Assembly (NCBI GenBank): GCA_905221605.1
Contig: CAJNDS010002437.1
Coordinates: 156,001-220,000 of the forward strand
Length of the DNA stretch: 64,000 nucleotides
Reading direction: 5' to 3'
Origin: Symbiodinium natans
Lineage: Eukaryota; Sar; Dinophyceae; Suessiales; Symbiodiniaceae
Positions within the stretch are counted from its first letter, which is position 1. Each line of letters starts with the position of its first letter. Below are positions 43,224 to 53,800 of the stretch, piece by piece. The position numbers and the translations under genes are program-made. The notes beneath the pieces are model-generated. The model did not search any database. It worked only from the letters and a program-made list of their open reading frames with translations, and was not told the origin of the DNA.

Positions 43224-44700
43224 AGGCAACTCTTCCGACTTCGTTCGCAAGCAAGCTCCTCATCGAGGCAGGATGGGTACTTGGAGGTTCATGGTACTTA
43301 TTACCCAAATATAACTGTACTTATAACTGTACTTATAGCCATATTAGGGCACTTAAGGGGCTGACAAGTAGGTTATTAGTGCAGTTTTAATTGGTTAATA
43401 AGTACCATGAACCTCCAAGTAGGCAACACCATGGCAGCCAAAGTTTCAGCGCATGGGCGGGTCACCCGAGTCATTGCTTCACCTGAGCGAGGTCTGGTGA
43501 CTGCCGCCGTGTCTCCTCAAGGTTGCCTTAGGGTTTGGGGCTTGAGGTTTAGGGTTTAGGGTTTAGGGTTTAGGGTTTAGGGTTTAGGGTTTAGGGTTTA
43601 GGGTTTAGGGCGGCTCTTTGTCGGGATGGCCGCGCAGATGGTAGAAGCCAAGAAAGCCCTCGACATCTCTTGACAGAAGCTCACTTTCCATCGCAGTTTG
43701 CCAGTAGCTCTGCATTGACTTCGCTTCACCTTGGTGGCCCTAAACCCTAAACCCTAAACCCTACTGTAAACCCTAAACCCAATGGAGGAGTCCTACAGCT
43801 CGACACCGGAGATACTGCTGAGACAGGTGCAGCTACCATCTGAGACCATGTGGCAGTGTGTGAGAGCATTCTTGCACATTGTTTGGGGGTTGTTGTGGAA
43901 GTTGCGGGCGGGGGTCGGGAAGTGAGCACTTCCTGGTCCAGCTTCTGTCAGGTGCGCCTGCAGACGATGTCGCCACCTGACTGGACGAGATGTTGCAAAG
44001 CAGTCCAGTACGTGGGTCATCCCAACAGTCATCTTCGACTGTTGGCTCGGCTTGCGTTGTCGAGTGTGTGCCTGCGTTTACGGAGAGACTGATCTACCGG
44101 CAGGTAACTGACCCAACATTTGCCCAGAGCGCCGGCAAGTGGAAGGCCAGCCACCCTGCACAGTGTAGGCCTCCTGGCAGCCGCACGGATCTATATCCCC
44201 CTTGGGAATTCTTCTTGTTTTTGTTTATATAAACCCAAGAGGATATTCAAAATATTAGTTTTATGAAGGTTCTAAGGGGAGTATAGGGATGTGTGCAGGT
44301 GCACTATGATGGATGGTCGAAGGAACAGCAGCGCCTCAGCCAATGCTACCGGTGCAGTGCACAGGTGCAGGGTAGGTACAGACAGCACCGAAGTAGATCA
44401 CCGAACATGGGGACCATCCGGTGACTGAGGTTCATGGACGTGGAAATCTTTTGCGATGGCAAGGTCAAGCATCCCGGCAGGATGCTCGAAGCCCTCAAAG
44501 GTGCACTAGCGGAAGCACAGCACAGTAGCAGAGCCAGAACCCCCAAAACATGAAAGCCAGCAATCCCTTTATTACCCTTATAAGGAAGGTTTTCTTGAAT
44601 GCGGGGCAGGCTTCCACTGACACATGGCGCAACTCCAGGCATCATCCCCAAGAAGAAACGATTCCCCGCTAGCCCGGAAACGCCCGAAACATGCCACTAA
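43224..44700 (+). CDS. Unrecognised multi-exon gene with a possible tudor/chromo-like exon
   Basis: Exon 43224-43271 (ATLPTSFASKLLIEAG) and exon 43422-43521 (NTMAAKVSAHGRVTRVIASP) join in phase once the hairpin intron 43272-43421 is removed. Further open blocks are: 43790-43845 (GGVLQLDTGDTAETGAATI); 43955-44170; about 44299-44355, after GTGCAG (VHYDGWSKEQQRLSQCYR, resembling the HYDGWS core of tudor-knot/chromo folds); about 44429-44492 (FMDVEIFCDGKVKHPGRMLE); and 44605-44700 (PLTHGATPGIIPKKKRFPAS), with TAA at 44698-44700. Start and some joins are unknown. A chromatin role is only a guess from the HYDGWS motif and the basic C-terminus. Confidence 0.45.
43272..43421 (+). mobile_element. Hairpin forming a whole GA-AG intron, GGAGGTTCATGG family
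   Basis: The intron reads GATGGGTACTTGGAGG...CCTCCAAGTAG. The arms TACTTGGAGGTTCATGGTAC and GTACCATGAACCTCCAAGTA reach both splice sites. Excision joins GCA-G to GC-AAC and keeps the frame open through both exons. Confidence 0.75.
44199..44291 (+). mobile_element. Dispersed repeat shared with 19612-19706
   Basis: CCCCCTTGGGAATTCTTCTTG, AAACCCAAGAGGAT and GAAGGTTCTAAGGGG are collinear with the other copy. It sits between exons of the 43.2-44.7 kb gene. Confidence 0.6.
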
Positions 44701-44889
44701 CCATAGCTGCATACTCCTTGAGAGAAAGCTGCGGGCTGCAAGGCTTCATTAATCTGTAGATTCCGGACATTCAACTCCAGGATCAAAGCCGAGGCTTCGA
44801 TCAGCACGGGCTCAAAACCCCTCGTTTCGCGTCGTGCTCTAAAAATATACACAATATACACAGGGGTTTAGGGTTCAGGGTGAGTCTTT

Positions 44890-46204
44890 ACGGAGCTGTG
44901 CATGTTTGCGATGCAAGGATTTGGAATGGTCACACGTCCAAGCTTTCGACGTCCGAAGATGACAAGAAGGTGTTGGCCCAATGTGTTGCCACTGGTATAT
45001 TCGGTGGCCGAGTGCTTTTGAACCAAGTCGTTTCCAGGCTCTTTGCAACAGTGGCAATGCCAAGGGCAAAACCCAGTGGGTCAGCAAGGACTGGGCTGGG
45101 AGACTTGGTTGCAGTGAGCCTCTTCATGAGTCTTCGACTACTCTCTAGGGTGCTGTAGTTTAAGGGTTTGCAGGCATTTTCATTTCCGCAGGCTTCAAGG
45201 GGTGCAACTGTAAAGCCGACGAGAAGTAGGGGCGCATCGGAATCTTTGGTAAAGTTCCTTTGGGGGCGTCCCCTTTGCTGGTGCTACGGCTATACTGTTC
45301 ATACGGTAAGGCAGTATACTACTTTAGCACATACTAAATGTAGGCCGTTGTCATGTCGGCACTGATGACACCTCAGGGACAAGCGAAAGTGGGAATGTGG
45401 GTGGTCGGCAGCCTAGCAGCCATGCCCTGGCACTTTGTTCGATGCCTCTCGGTCGCCAGTTTCGCAGGTACGACTCGAAAGCGGACAAGATCCACGTCTA
45501 CCATTATGTGAAAGGCCGCGAACAGTAGCAAGTTGAGGCACGCGCAGTGCTCGAGCATGCTTTGCCCACAGGTCACAAGAGCACCAAAGACGGGCACAAG
45601 AGTGGAGACAACTATTGGGGTGTCTCGGCTGGCTTGTGCCCGTGTGCTGGTCATGGTTCAATTTTGGCCGTCGATTTGCAGTGCCATTCTTCCACTGGCG
45701 CTACTGGTATAAACTTTCAGCCCAGGCAAGATGGACCGATCAAGGAGGGTGGCAGAAGTGAGTCTCGGAGTGCACTATCGCGAAACTGATCAATTGTCAA
45801 GTTGGTATTGGCCCGGATTTGGCCGAAGCTTGCCGTCGCGCCCTGTCCTGAAAGAGGAACTGCCCAACCACGGCTCCAGAGAAGTCTGGAACACTCTGCT
45901 GGAGGGCCAGTGTGGGTGCGGCTTGCATGCACGCCGTGGGTGGGGGGGCGGGGGGGAAGGGGCTACTTGAACTTGGAATGGCTGTGTGTCTCTGATCCAT
46001 GCCACGAGGCCTGCATTTTTAAGGGTTTAGGGTTTAGGGTTACAGCAGTACAGGCTCTTGTCGTAGCCAGGCCAGAACCGAGCTATCACTCCTCCCGGGG
46101 TTGGGGCATTGTTAGCCTCCACAGTAGCCTGAGACTGCCTACCGAGCGCAGGGACGCTTCCGCCTTCATGCAGAACTGGGCCACTGGCGCCCATTCCACC
46201 TTCT
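44890..46204 (+). CDS. Candidate multi-exon membrane-protein gene, unrecognised
   Basis: Plus-strand open blocks are: 44892-45158 (KKVLAQCVATGIFGGRVLL, then DLVAVSLFMSLRLLS), open for over 85 codons; 45190-45249, after CCGCAG and before GT (ASRGATVKPTRSRGASESL); 45376-45468, before GTACGA (VGMWVVGSLAAMPWHFVRCL); 45574-45740 (REHQ-like start, then GCLGWLVPVCWSWFNFGRRF); 45745-45905; and 46060-46204, with a stop at 46202. Several blocks are hydrophobic and Trp-rich. No family is recognised. The frames in 45.7-46.0 kb are ambiguous because two plus frames are open. Confidence 0.35.
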
Positions 46205-46638
46205 AATACTACCATAAGGACATCACGACAGTCTTGGACTTGCACATCAAAGATCTAGGAAGGAGGGACTCCTAGAAGGGACCGTAATTTTATTCCCCCT
46301 AAATAACCCAAAACTTACCTCTAAGGTCCCTTATTGGGTCCCTCCTTTAGTCCGTTAGGTTGTTCAGGCTCCGACTGGAGGCCGACAATTGCTTGTTACA
46401 TCATCTTGCTCTTGCATTGGCACATGAATATTTTGGGGGCTGCTCGTGTTGGGATACTGCTTGGCCCATCCTACGACATAAGAAGTAACCAACTTCGCCA
46501 AGGTGGCCGTGGCTTTCTTGGCTTCTGTCGCGGACATGGCCTAGCAAAGGAACTTCACTTCTCACTTCGGAGCCCCCTCTCGAGTTAAAAAATGCACCGG
46601 CAAGGAATGAGTCGTTTCGAGCCCGTCATTGCAGATGT

Positions 46639-46745
46639 GTGGGGGGTTTACGAAAATAGGGTAACCCCCAATATAGACCCCCGAAGAATAGGATCCCTTT
46701 ATAATAAAGACCCCAGTGAGGTACCCCTAATATCGTAAACCCCCA
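46639..46745. mobile_element. Hairpin element, GGGGGTTTACGA family
   Basis: GTGGGGGGTTTACGAAAATAGG and CCTAATATCGTAAACCCCCATG are inverted. The flanks repeat ATGTGT on both sides, a possible target duplication. Confidence 0.8.
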
Positions 46746-46747
46746 TG

Positions 46748-49700
46748 TGTACATTCTGCGAGTTTCACGGCGATCTTGTGATAAAGCGGCCTTGGTCGAG
46801 GTACTCCGTGAATCTGCTCGACCAGAACAGGTTTCCCCATTGGTGGTGCCAAACACAGCTTCCTGGAGTTTGGCTTGGGATGTTCCCCCTTACACTAGCA
46901 GTCCTTAATTTGGGACTACAATAGGGGGCAGTATCATAATCCCTATTCAGGACTGTTAGCATAAGGGGGGAACATCCCAAAGTATGGCTGTCGCGCTTTT
47001 CTATGATCCATTGAGTTTGTTTGTCATCAAGGACATGGACTTCGGTGAGTTCCACTGTGCTGATGCCATGGCCACTTGACAGCACTTGTTGCGAGGTAGT
47101 TTCTCGTTGCCGAATGTTTTTTTTAATTCGTGATTTTGGCAGCTGCCGCTCCGAGGCAAGACGTGAGCCACATGCAGCAAGCTCTGCAAGCTCTACCAGC
47201 CAGTTGCATGGAGGCATCCTTGCTGCTTCCTGGAGATGTTTCACAGTTCCGTGTGTGGGGCACGGCAGAAGAGAGGGGGGGAGGGTCTGCGCCCTTGACA
47301 GCATGTTCTTCTTGGCTTGCGAGCTTTCCGCGAGCCACTGTCCATGCCCCACCCCAGCTGCTTGTGCAGGTGGCCCCGAGTCTGAAGGCACTGCAACTGC
47401 TGCCTCCTTGTTTGAGGACGACTTTGAGGCCGAGACACGAACAGTCAGTTTGCTCCTTTCACTCTCCTCATTCCTCGTTTTGAGACGCGCATGGCGAAGC
47501 TCCGCTCGTCCTGGACAGAGGCAGAGGTCCGGGTTTGAGATGGAAGTCGCCTCACGCTGTGGTGCGGTTTTTTTTTCCGAATCCCTTCACAGACCGTGCA
47601 AAGGGGTAACCGGGTATCCTTTTGGCCCTGTCTGTTTGTTAAAGCATCATGACTTACCTGCGACGCTTCATTTCAGGATGACGGTTCTCCGCACGATGCT
47701 CCTCCACAGGCTCAGTTCCCACGTGGGGCCAGGGAGTGTGTGAGATGGCAGCGTGAGTCTTCAGGAGGAGAACATCAGCGAGACATCGGCTGGATGGCTG
47801 GGCTGCAAAGTTGCACTTGTGCGCACTGCAAACGATGCCGGAAGCCGGAGGCACGTGTCGGAAACGGAGTTGAACGAGCTGAGCCGCTTCTTACAAACAC
47901 GAGCCCTGGCACACAAAACTACTCTCAGAGTTGACACGAGTGTTATTCTGCTACTCCGTGTGTGGTAGCTGGGCAGCCAAGGAACATTGCCGATGGTTTC
48001 TTCTCACGAGCAGGCAAGCTGCCGTCAACCAATGTTCACTTTTCAGGCTTGGGCAGGCTCGTTTCAGCAGACAGGCACTTGAGTTGCGCAAGCAGAGTGA
48101 AGTATGTGAAGCACTTTTCCAGTTCAAGAGCAGCAGAGGAGCTCAGTGTGCAAGCCCAGTCTAGCAACATATACTTGTGATCCGGTGTACGGCCCACGAG
48201 AGTACAGAGTCTTCTGCGTGTAGCAGCTTAACATCAATCAAGCATCATTTTGCAGACGCCGAAGCCTTTCGGAAGACCACAAGACTGATGAGAACATGGG
48301 GGGTCTTCCTCACCGAACTTCAAGGGCGTGTAGGCCTCGAACATCGTCACAACTGGGCTGTCGGAACTTGGTCTTCAGAAACAGACAGCTTAAAATCACC
48401 TTCTTGGTCAGAGTCGGGTAACATGTTACCTTTTTAACGGTACTTAAACCCAATATTTTTTCTATTATCCCAACCATGAACTAGCCTTGGGCTTCAGCTT
48501 GCTTTGGGTGCCATGGTGGCTGCTTCCGGCAGCGTCGTGGCTCTGACTGCAGGGAAAGCTGGTAAAGGCGCCGACTCACGGATTCTGTGCCTCCTGCGGT
48601 TTAGGGTTTAGGGTTTAGGGTTTAGGGTTTAGGGTTTAGGGTTTAGGGGCAGCTCAGAAAGCCTCCAGACTTTGTCAGGTGAGAGCCCAGCTGAAGGTGA
48701 AGATGCCTCCAGGCACGTCTCTTGGCCTTTGCCTCCCTAAGGGTCCATGTACCTAATTATTATATAGCAAGTACTTTAAGATACTTTAAGGCCCAAGTAT
48801 TCCCTATTTAGGTACATGGACCCTAAGCCCTAAACCCTAAGGGTCCATGTACCGAATTGTTATATATACTTGGGCCCCAAAGTCCCTAAATAGCAAGTAC
48901 CTTAAGGCCCAAGCATTCCCTATTTAGGTACAGGGGCCCTTAGGGCTGAACCCTAAACCCTAGACCCCGAAACCCCAAACCCTAATCCCTATTTAGGTAC
49001 ATGGGCCCTTAGGGCATGATAGTCGTCACTTGTGGCCAGTCCAAGAGCTCCCCGATCCCTGCAGGTGGCCGCTGCTAGCTGTGCTCGCCGCGGGAACCCT
49101 GGTGGCAGCGGTTCGCGACTCAGTCCTCTATGGGAAGCGGCGACGACCTGGTGCAGCCATATGGGTAGTAAATCTTCTTCCCTGTAAGGGTAGGGCAGTA
49201 TTGTGTTGAGTTGTCTTTGGGTTCTTCGACCTGCCCTAAACCCTCAACCCTTAACCTTAAATGGTAGTGTGCAGGTGCAGTAGCCCTAAACCCTAAACCC
49301 TAAACCCTAAACCCTAAACCCTAAACCCTAAACCCCGTAGCCCTGCTCAGGTGCCGGTTGTGCGCTGGTACATGCGTCGTCGAAAGACTGCCTCTTTTGA
49401 GTATGGGCCTGTGGAACTGTCCCAGATGACCCTGGCAGCAGCCAAGGAGATCCAGATGGTTTTTTTTTTGGGAGGGGGGGGGGGGGGGGGGTGAGGGGGT
49501 TTAGGGTTTGGGGTTTGGGGTTTAGGGTTTAGGGTTTAGGGTTTAGCGTAGGATGCCAGCACAGCACACTGAAGTGGCAGGAGCTGCACCAGAAAGGCCA
49601 AGAAGTCTCCCTGAAGCGGACCAGCCTGGTCCCGGATGCCCTCTTGGACCTCGAGGTCCGTGCTGAGCAAACCCTAAACCCTAAACCCTAAACCCTAAAC

Positions 49701-50229
49701 CCTAAACCCTAAACCCTAAACCCTAAACCCTAAACCCTAAACGGCTCAAGGATTGCAGCCTTCCAGGGACTTGAATGCCTTCTTAGCAAAAGATATGGAC
49801 CTTCATGGAACCTGCACGTGGACAGGCCCAGGATGACTAGTGAGTAGACCCCAAAGACACTAAGCATAGGGAACCCTCCAGAAAGGGCGCATCCCCCGTA
49901 TCCTGGAATAGAAGAGTCCTCATTCTAGGAAATCCCCTCCGAAAATGGTCCACCTCCCCCCCCCCCCTTTATCAGAGGAAACCTTCAAGTCTTCAGTGGC
50001 CTCGGACACCCGTATGAGAGCCCTGAAAGGTTGCAACCCTTGAGCTTGGGATGCTCCCCCTTATACTAGCCCTAAACCCTAAACCCTAAACCCTAAACCC
50101 TAAACCCTAAACCCTAAACCCTAAACCCTAAACCCATCATAGGGATCGGACCAGGAGCAGGCTGAAGAGATGGCCGCCTCTCTGGCGCCCACAGCCGAGG
50201 TGGATGCTCGTGCCAAGGCCAGGTGATGC
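46748..50229 (+). CDS. Unrecognised multi-exon gene(s) upstream of arsS
   Basis: Exons with in-phase joins are: 46748-46872 (CEFHGDLVIKRPWSRYSVNL); 46983-47044 (MAVALFYDPLSLFVIKDMDF, then GTGAGT); and 47143-47237 (RQDVSHMQQALQALPASCM). Further open blocks are: 47371-47440 (ESEGTATAASLFEDDFEAET); 47679-47750 (DDGSPHDAPPQAQFPRGARE); 47795-47935 (SETELNELSRFLQTRALAHK); 48035-48165; 48485-48590 (ALGAMVAASGSVVALTAGKA); 49066-49160 (WPLLAVLAAGTLVAAVRDSV, probable membrane helix); 49345-49458 (WYMRRRKTASFEYGPVELSQ); 49573-49668; and 50144-50229 (DQEQAEEMAASLAPTAEVDA), ending AR then TGA. The last blocks are Glu-rich and helical. They may belong to one protein or two. No domain is recognised. Confidence 0.45.
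46873..46982 (+). mobile_element. Hairpin forming a whole GC-AG intron, GGGATGTTCCCCC family
   Basis: The intron is GC-TTGGGATGTTCCCCC...GGGGGGAACATCCCAA-AG. Exon 1 ends GTT-TG and exon 2 begins T-ATG-GCT, which restores an open frame (LPGV-C-MAVALFYD). Intron and element ends coincide to within two bases on each side. Confidence 0.8.
48737..48825. mobile_element. Hairpin element, GGGTCCATGTACC family
   Basis: CTAAGGGTCCATGTACCTAA at the left and TTAGGTACATGGACCCTAAG at the right. It is separated from the next copy only by GCCCTAAACC. Confidence 0.8.
48837..48945. mobile_element. Hairpin element, GGGTCCATGTACC family (second in tandem)
   Basis: CTAAGGGTCCATGTACCGAA and TTTAGGTACAGGGGCCCTTAGGG. 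A third, truncated right half (TATTTAGGTACATGGGCCC) occurs at 48988-49014 after a few CCCTAA units. Confidence 0.75.
50041..50150. mobile_element. GGGATGTTCCCCC-family left arm followed by telomere array
   Basis: CTTGGGATGCTCCCCCTTATACTAG, the normal left arm and internal start, is followed at once by about nine CCCTAAA units and then ATCATAGGGATC, which resembles the family's middle. The array has replaced or filled the loop. Confidence 0.65.
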
Positions 50230-50282
50230 GAGTTTCTCAATGCCCCAGGGTTTAGGGTTTAGGATTTAGGGTTTAGGGTTTG

Positions 50283-50385
50283 TGAGTTCCCGAAATTAGG
50301 GGTACATTTTTGGGGTCCTGACTAAAAGGGAATCCTAGTATTTTGGGGGTCTATTTTGAGGGCCGCTATTTTCATAAACCCCCAT
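50283..50385. mobile_element. Hairpin element, GGGGGTTTACGA family
   Basis: It has the core order TTAGGGGTACATTTTTGGGG, TCCTAGTATTTTGGGGGTC, CATAAACCCCCATGTG. A TTTAGGG array abuts the left end. Confidence 0.65.
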
Positions 50386-50658
50386 GTGCTACCATGTGGT
50401 CACTTCTCGAAATGATGGTCCCTTTCCGGGATACTATGAGAAGGCGGCCCCCAGTATTTGGGGTACCCCAAAAAGGGGCTCGAATTTAGAGAACTCACCA
50501 TGTGTGTGTGTGGGATTCCAAAATTGGAGTCCCTTAGGGAGTTCTTCTGGTAAGAGGGGGGTTCTCTTGCCTGGACAGGCCTTACAAGCCGTTGGAGCAC
50601 CACCATTCAAGCGCTCTTCGGCTGACCTTCGTCCTTGTCTTGTTCTGCGACGCTCTTT

Positions 50659-50800
50659 GGGGGACCAAATGAACCCTAAAAAGGGTTTAGGGTTTAGGGT
50701 TTAGGAGTTGAGACACGCTGAGGCGTTCCATACACCTTAATGTGAATTATAGTCGTATAGGGTATATGACCCCCAATTTTAGGGTTCATTTGGTCCCCAG
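50659..50800. mobile_element. Hairpin element, GGGGACCAAATGAACCC family, with telomere units
   Basis: TGGGGGACCAAATGAACCC and GGGTTCATTTGGTCCCCA are inverted. Just inside the left arm, where the arm itself reads AACCCTAAA, three TTTAGGG units are inserted. Confidence 0.7.
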
Positions 50801-50818
50801 AAATGGTCGACTCTGCAG

Positions 50819-53800
50819 GGCATGGCACGTCAAAGGTTTTCTGCGAGAACGGCGCGTTCCAGATCTCGAGCGCAGCAAGTGCCACGTGTTGCAGCTGAAT
50901 ATAGGCACGCGGTTTAGGGTTTAGGGTCTAGGGTTTAGGGTTTAGGGTTTAGGCTTTAGGGTTTCGGGTTTAGGGTTTAGGGTTTAGGGTTTAGGGTTTA
51001 GGGTTTAGGGTTTAGGGCGAATCTCGTTTTCGGGATTGCACGCGCAATGTGTGCATACCGTGGCACCGTGAAGAGGCCTCTACTGCAACCAAGCTTGCAA
51101 CCACTGCCACGTAGAATCGTCGCCGCTTCGAAAGGAGATGATGTCTCAGGCCGGGTTGTGGGAAGAGGCTATACCTTGTTGGGATCCTTAATGCAGGGGC
51201 ATCCTACAATGGGTCTATCTTAGGGGTCCCCTATGTTCGTAAACCCCCAAATGTGTGTCCCTGGCCACCTGGTGCGCAGGAGGTGGTCGAGCGCTGCTTG
51301 CTTCTACTCAAAAACTCGCCGACAGTCAAGGCGCATTCTGCCTAGGTCCTAGGTCAAGGTTACGTATACTTTGTAAGCTATAAAATCATGCGTATAACCA
51401 TCTGTCTAACCGTTTGCAGTTCCTGGCTTTCACCTAAACCCTAAACCCTAAACCCTAAACCCGGAACCCTAAACCCTAAACCCTAAACCCTAAACCCTAA
51501 ACCCTAAACCTCGTATGCAACCGTGGAGGTTTTGGACATCACGGGCGGAGCCCCAGAGCTCAATCGAGGCTTCCGGCGCCTGGTGCAGGGAGCAGCGCAG
51601 CTCCGGGACGGGGCGCAGCTCTCTTCTAGCTTTTTTAGGGTTTAGGGTTTAGGGTTTAGGGGTTTAGGGGTTTTGGCCCCGCCCCCTCACTCCTCCGCTC
51701 CATGAGCGAGGCTGGGAGTCATGTAGTGGATGGGCGATTAGGCCCTATAATCCCCATAATCACCCCTCGATACAGGGGTTATAGGCCCAATAGCCCGTCC
51801 TGGTTCCTGGTGCAGGAGACTGGAGCGAGACCGGACCTGCGCATCATCGACCGCTGCAACTTAACGGTCGGGGCTCAGCACGGTCCAGTCGTTTACGTGC
51901 CCACACCTGCAAGAACCTTGTGCCCCCCCGAGGTTTTGCTGGAGCCTGGCCAAGAGTCACTGCCGGCCTTCTTGGTCGAGACAGGCGTTGACATCATCGC
52001 ATCTCTGCCAAGCTACGAGCCAGATCAAACCGACAGGCGCGTGACAGTTCCGCCTTGGACCGTGCCCTGTGGATGAGAGAACTCAACACTCGGGCGACCA
52101 TTCATTCCGGGGTACTTGTAAGATCGTCCCAGATTCTCAGGCAGCGCGGGAGAAAAGTCTTCGAAAGGAGCATTCAGGTGGGTGACTCAAATCTTGGTTC
52201 ATGACGAGGGGGTGGAGGGTTGCAGCGCCTGCTTGTTTGCAGGGCCTTCGCATCCTGAACCAACATGGCTATGGCTCAGGCGCCTTGTCTCGGATGAATT
52301 CTCGGTGGGGACGGTAGGGACAGGGACGGATGGTGCTTGGGTATCTAGGCAAACCAGCAAGTGTCTACATGGAAAGGCGTTCAGAAGGGATGCGTTGCCG
52401 AGCTCAGCTTGCTGTCTAGTGGCCTAATGATGTTGGGCATGTTGCATGCTGGGAGGCGTGTCTTGACAACACCCTGTCACATTGTTTTACCATTGTGGTC
52501 GCGCTATCAGATGCTTCCATCTCAGCCGCATCATCCACACAAAGCGTAGTGTATCCTACGCAATATGTACTAGATTTGATATAGGACATATCAAAGATAC
52601 ATTAGGGCATAGAGTATACAAAATACTATGCACAAATGTATCGCTGAGGAAAATCAGGTCGGCGTCTTGATCTCGTCTTCAATCCGCCAGGGCCTTTCCT
52701 GCCGCCGAAGCAGCAGCAGCCACTTGGGATCTTTAACCCAGTTATAGGGGGATTCGGATGGCTTTCTCCGTTGAAGGGTCATATTTTCGCAGGTTGTGTT
52801 GTGGAAACCCCGGACGTGTCTGCTGCGCAAATGGTGCTGCCTCTGTACATCACCATGACGATACGACGCCGCCAGTAGGAACCCAGCCAAGCCATGTCTC
52901 CCAATTAAACCCTAAACCCTAAAACCGTGGGCCCCGAGGCTAGAGATGAAGTACAAGAAGGAGCTCGAGACTTCTTACGGCGTCGAGTTTGACGGCTCGC
53001 CGGCCTTGAACTGACTGTGTAGAAACGTAAGCCCCGAAACCCTAAACCCTAAACCCCGCGCTTAAAGCACCTGGGCTGCGACTTGAACACTGCTTGAACC
53101 ATCTTGTTGGCAAGTTGGTTGTAGGAACCCCATAGCCCCCAGGGGCCCCATGATCTCCCCTCCTCCGGCACAGCCAGAGGCTTGCTCACCATTGCCAACA
53201 TGCCCATAAAGCGCTACTTCGACTACCTTCGGAAAAAAGGTTGGTCTGCTGGCGTGTGCGGGTTACCACAGTTCCAGGTGTAGTGGTAGTCGATTCACCC
53301 ACAGTCGGATGGCACGCGATGGCTGCTTGCAGTCCCGTTTTTCTGTTCTTGTGCAGGTGCGCTTGAGGGCTACATGGACACTTGGCTCAACTGATCTGTT
53401 CCACGGTCGCTTGTCTTTGGGCCATGATTTACCTTCCAAGTGTTTGTGCTGCCTGCATGGCATGCTGCAATTGTAGGAAAGGCGTGTGGACCTTCATGTG
53501 CCGGGCCTCTGTGCCTTGTGGACTCAAGGACTTGCTGGTCCGCAACTTCAACGAAGATACAGTCGGGGATCTCATGTGCACCAACACTGTCAACGTTGGC
53601 TGGGATGGAAGATTGCTCCTCGGTTCTGTTTTCTTTTTTTAAGCTATCTGCAAACACATGATGAATTCGAAAACCGCCTTGACTTCGATCAACCCCCCCA
53701 CCGGACACAAAAGGTCTCATGGGTCCTCCAAAAGAACCCCTGAAAAAAAGGGCCAAAGTGCACCTTAATGGTGGTATTCTAGGGTATCTTGAAGGGTTTG

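Noticed and set aside
46765-47743. 208-codon minus and 240-codon plus frames over 46.8-47.7 kb
   Set aside because: The plus exons with GT/GC donors and matching phases cross several frames here. The long frames include intron sequence such as the hairpin at 46873-46982.
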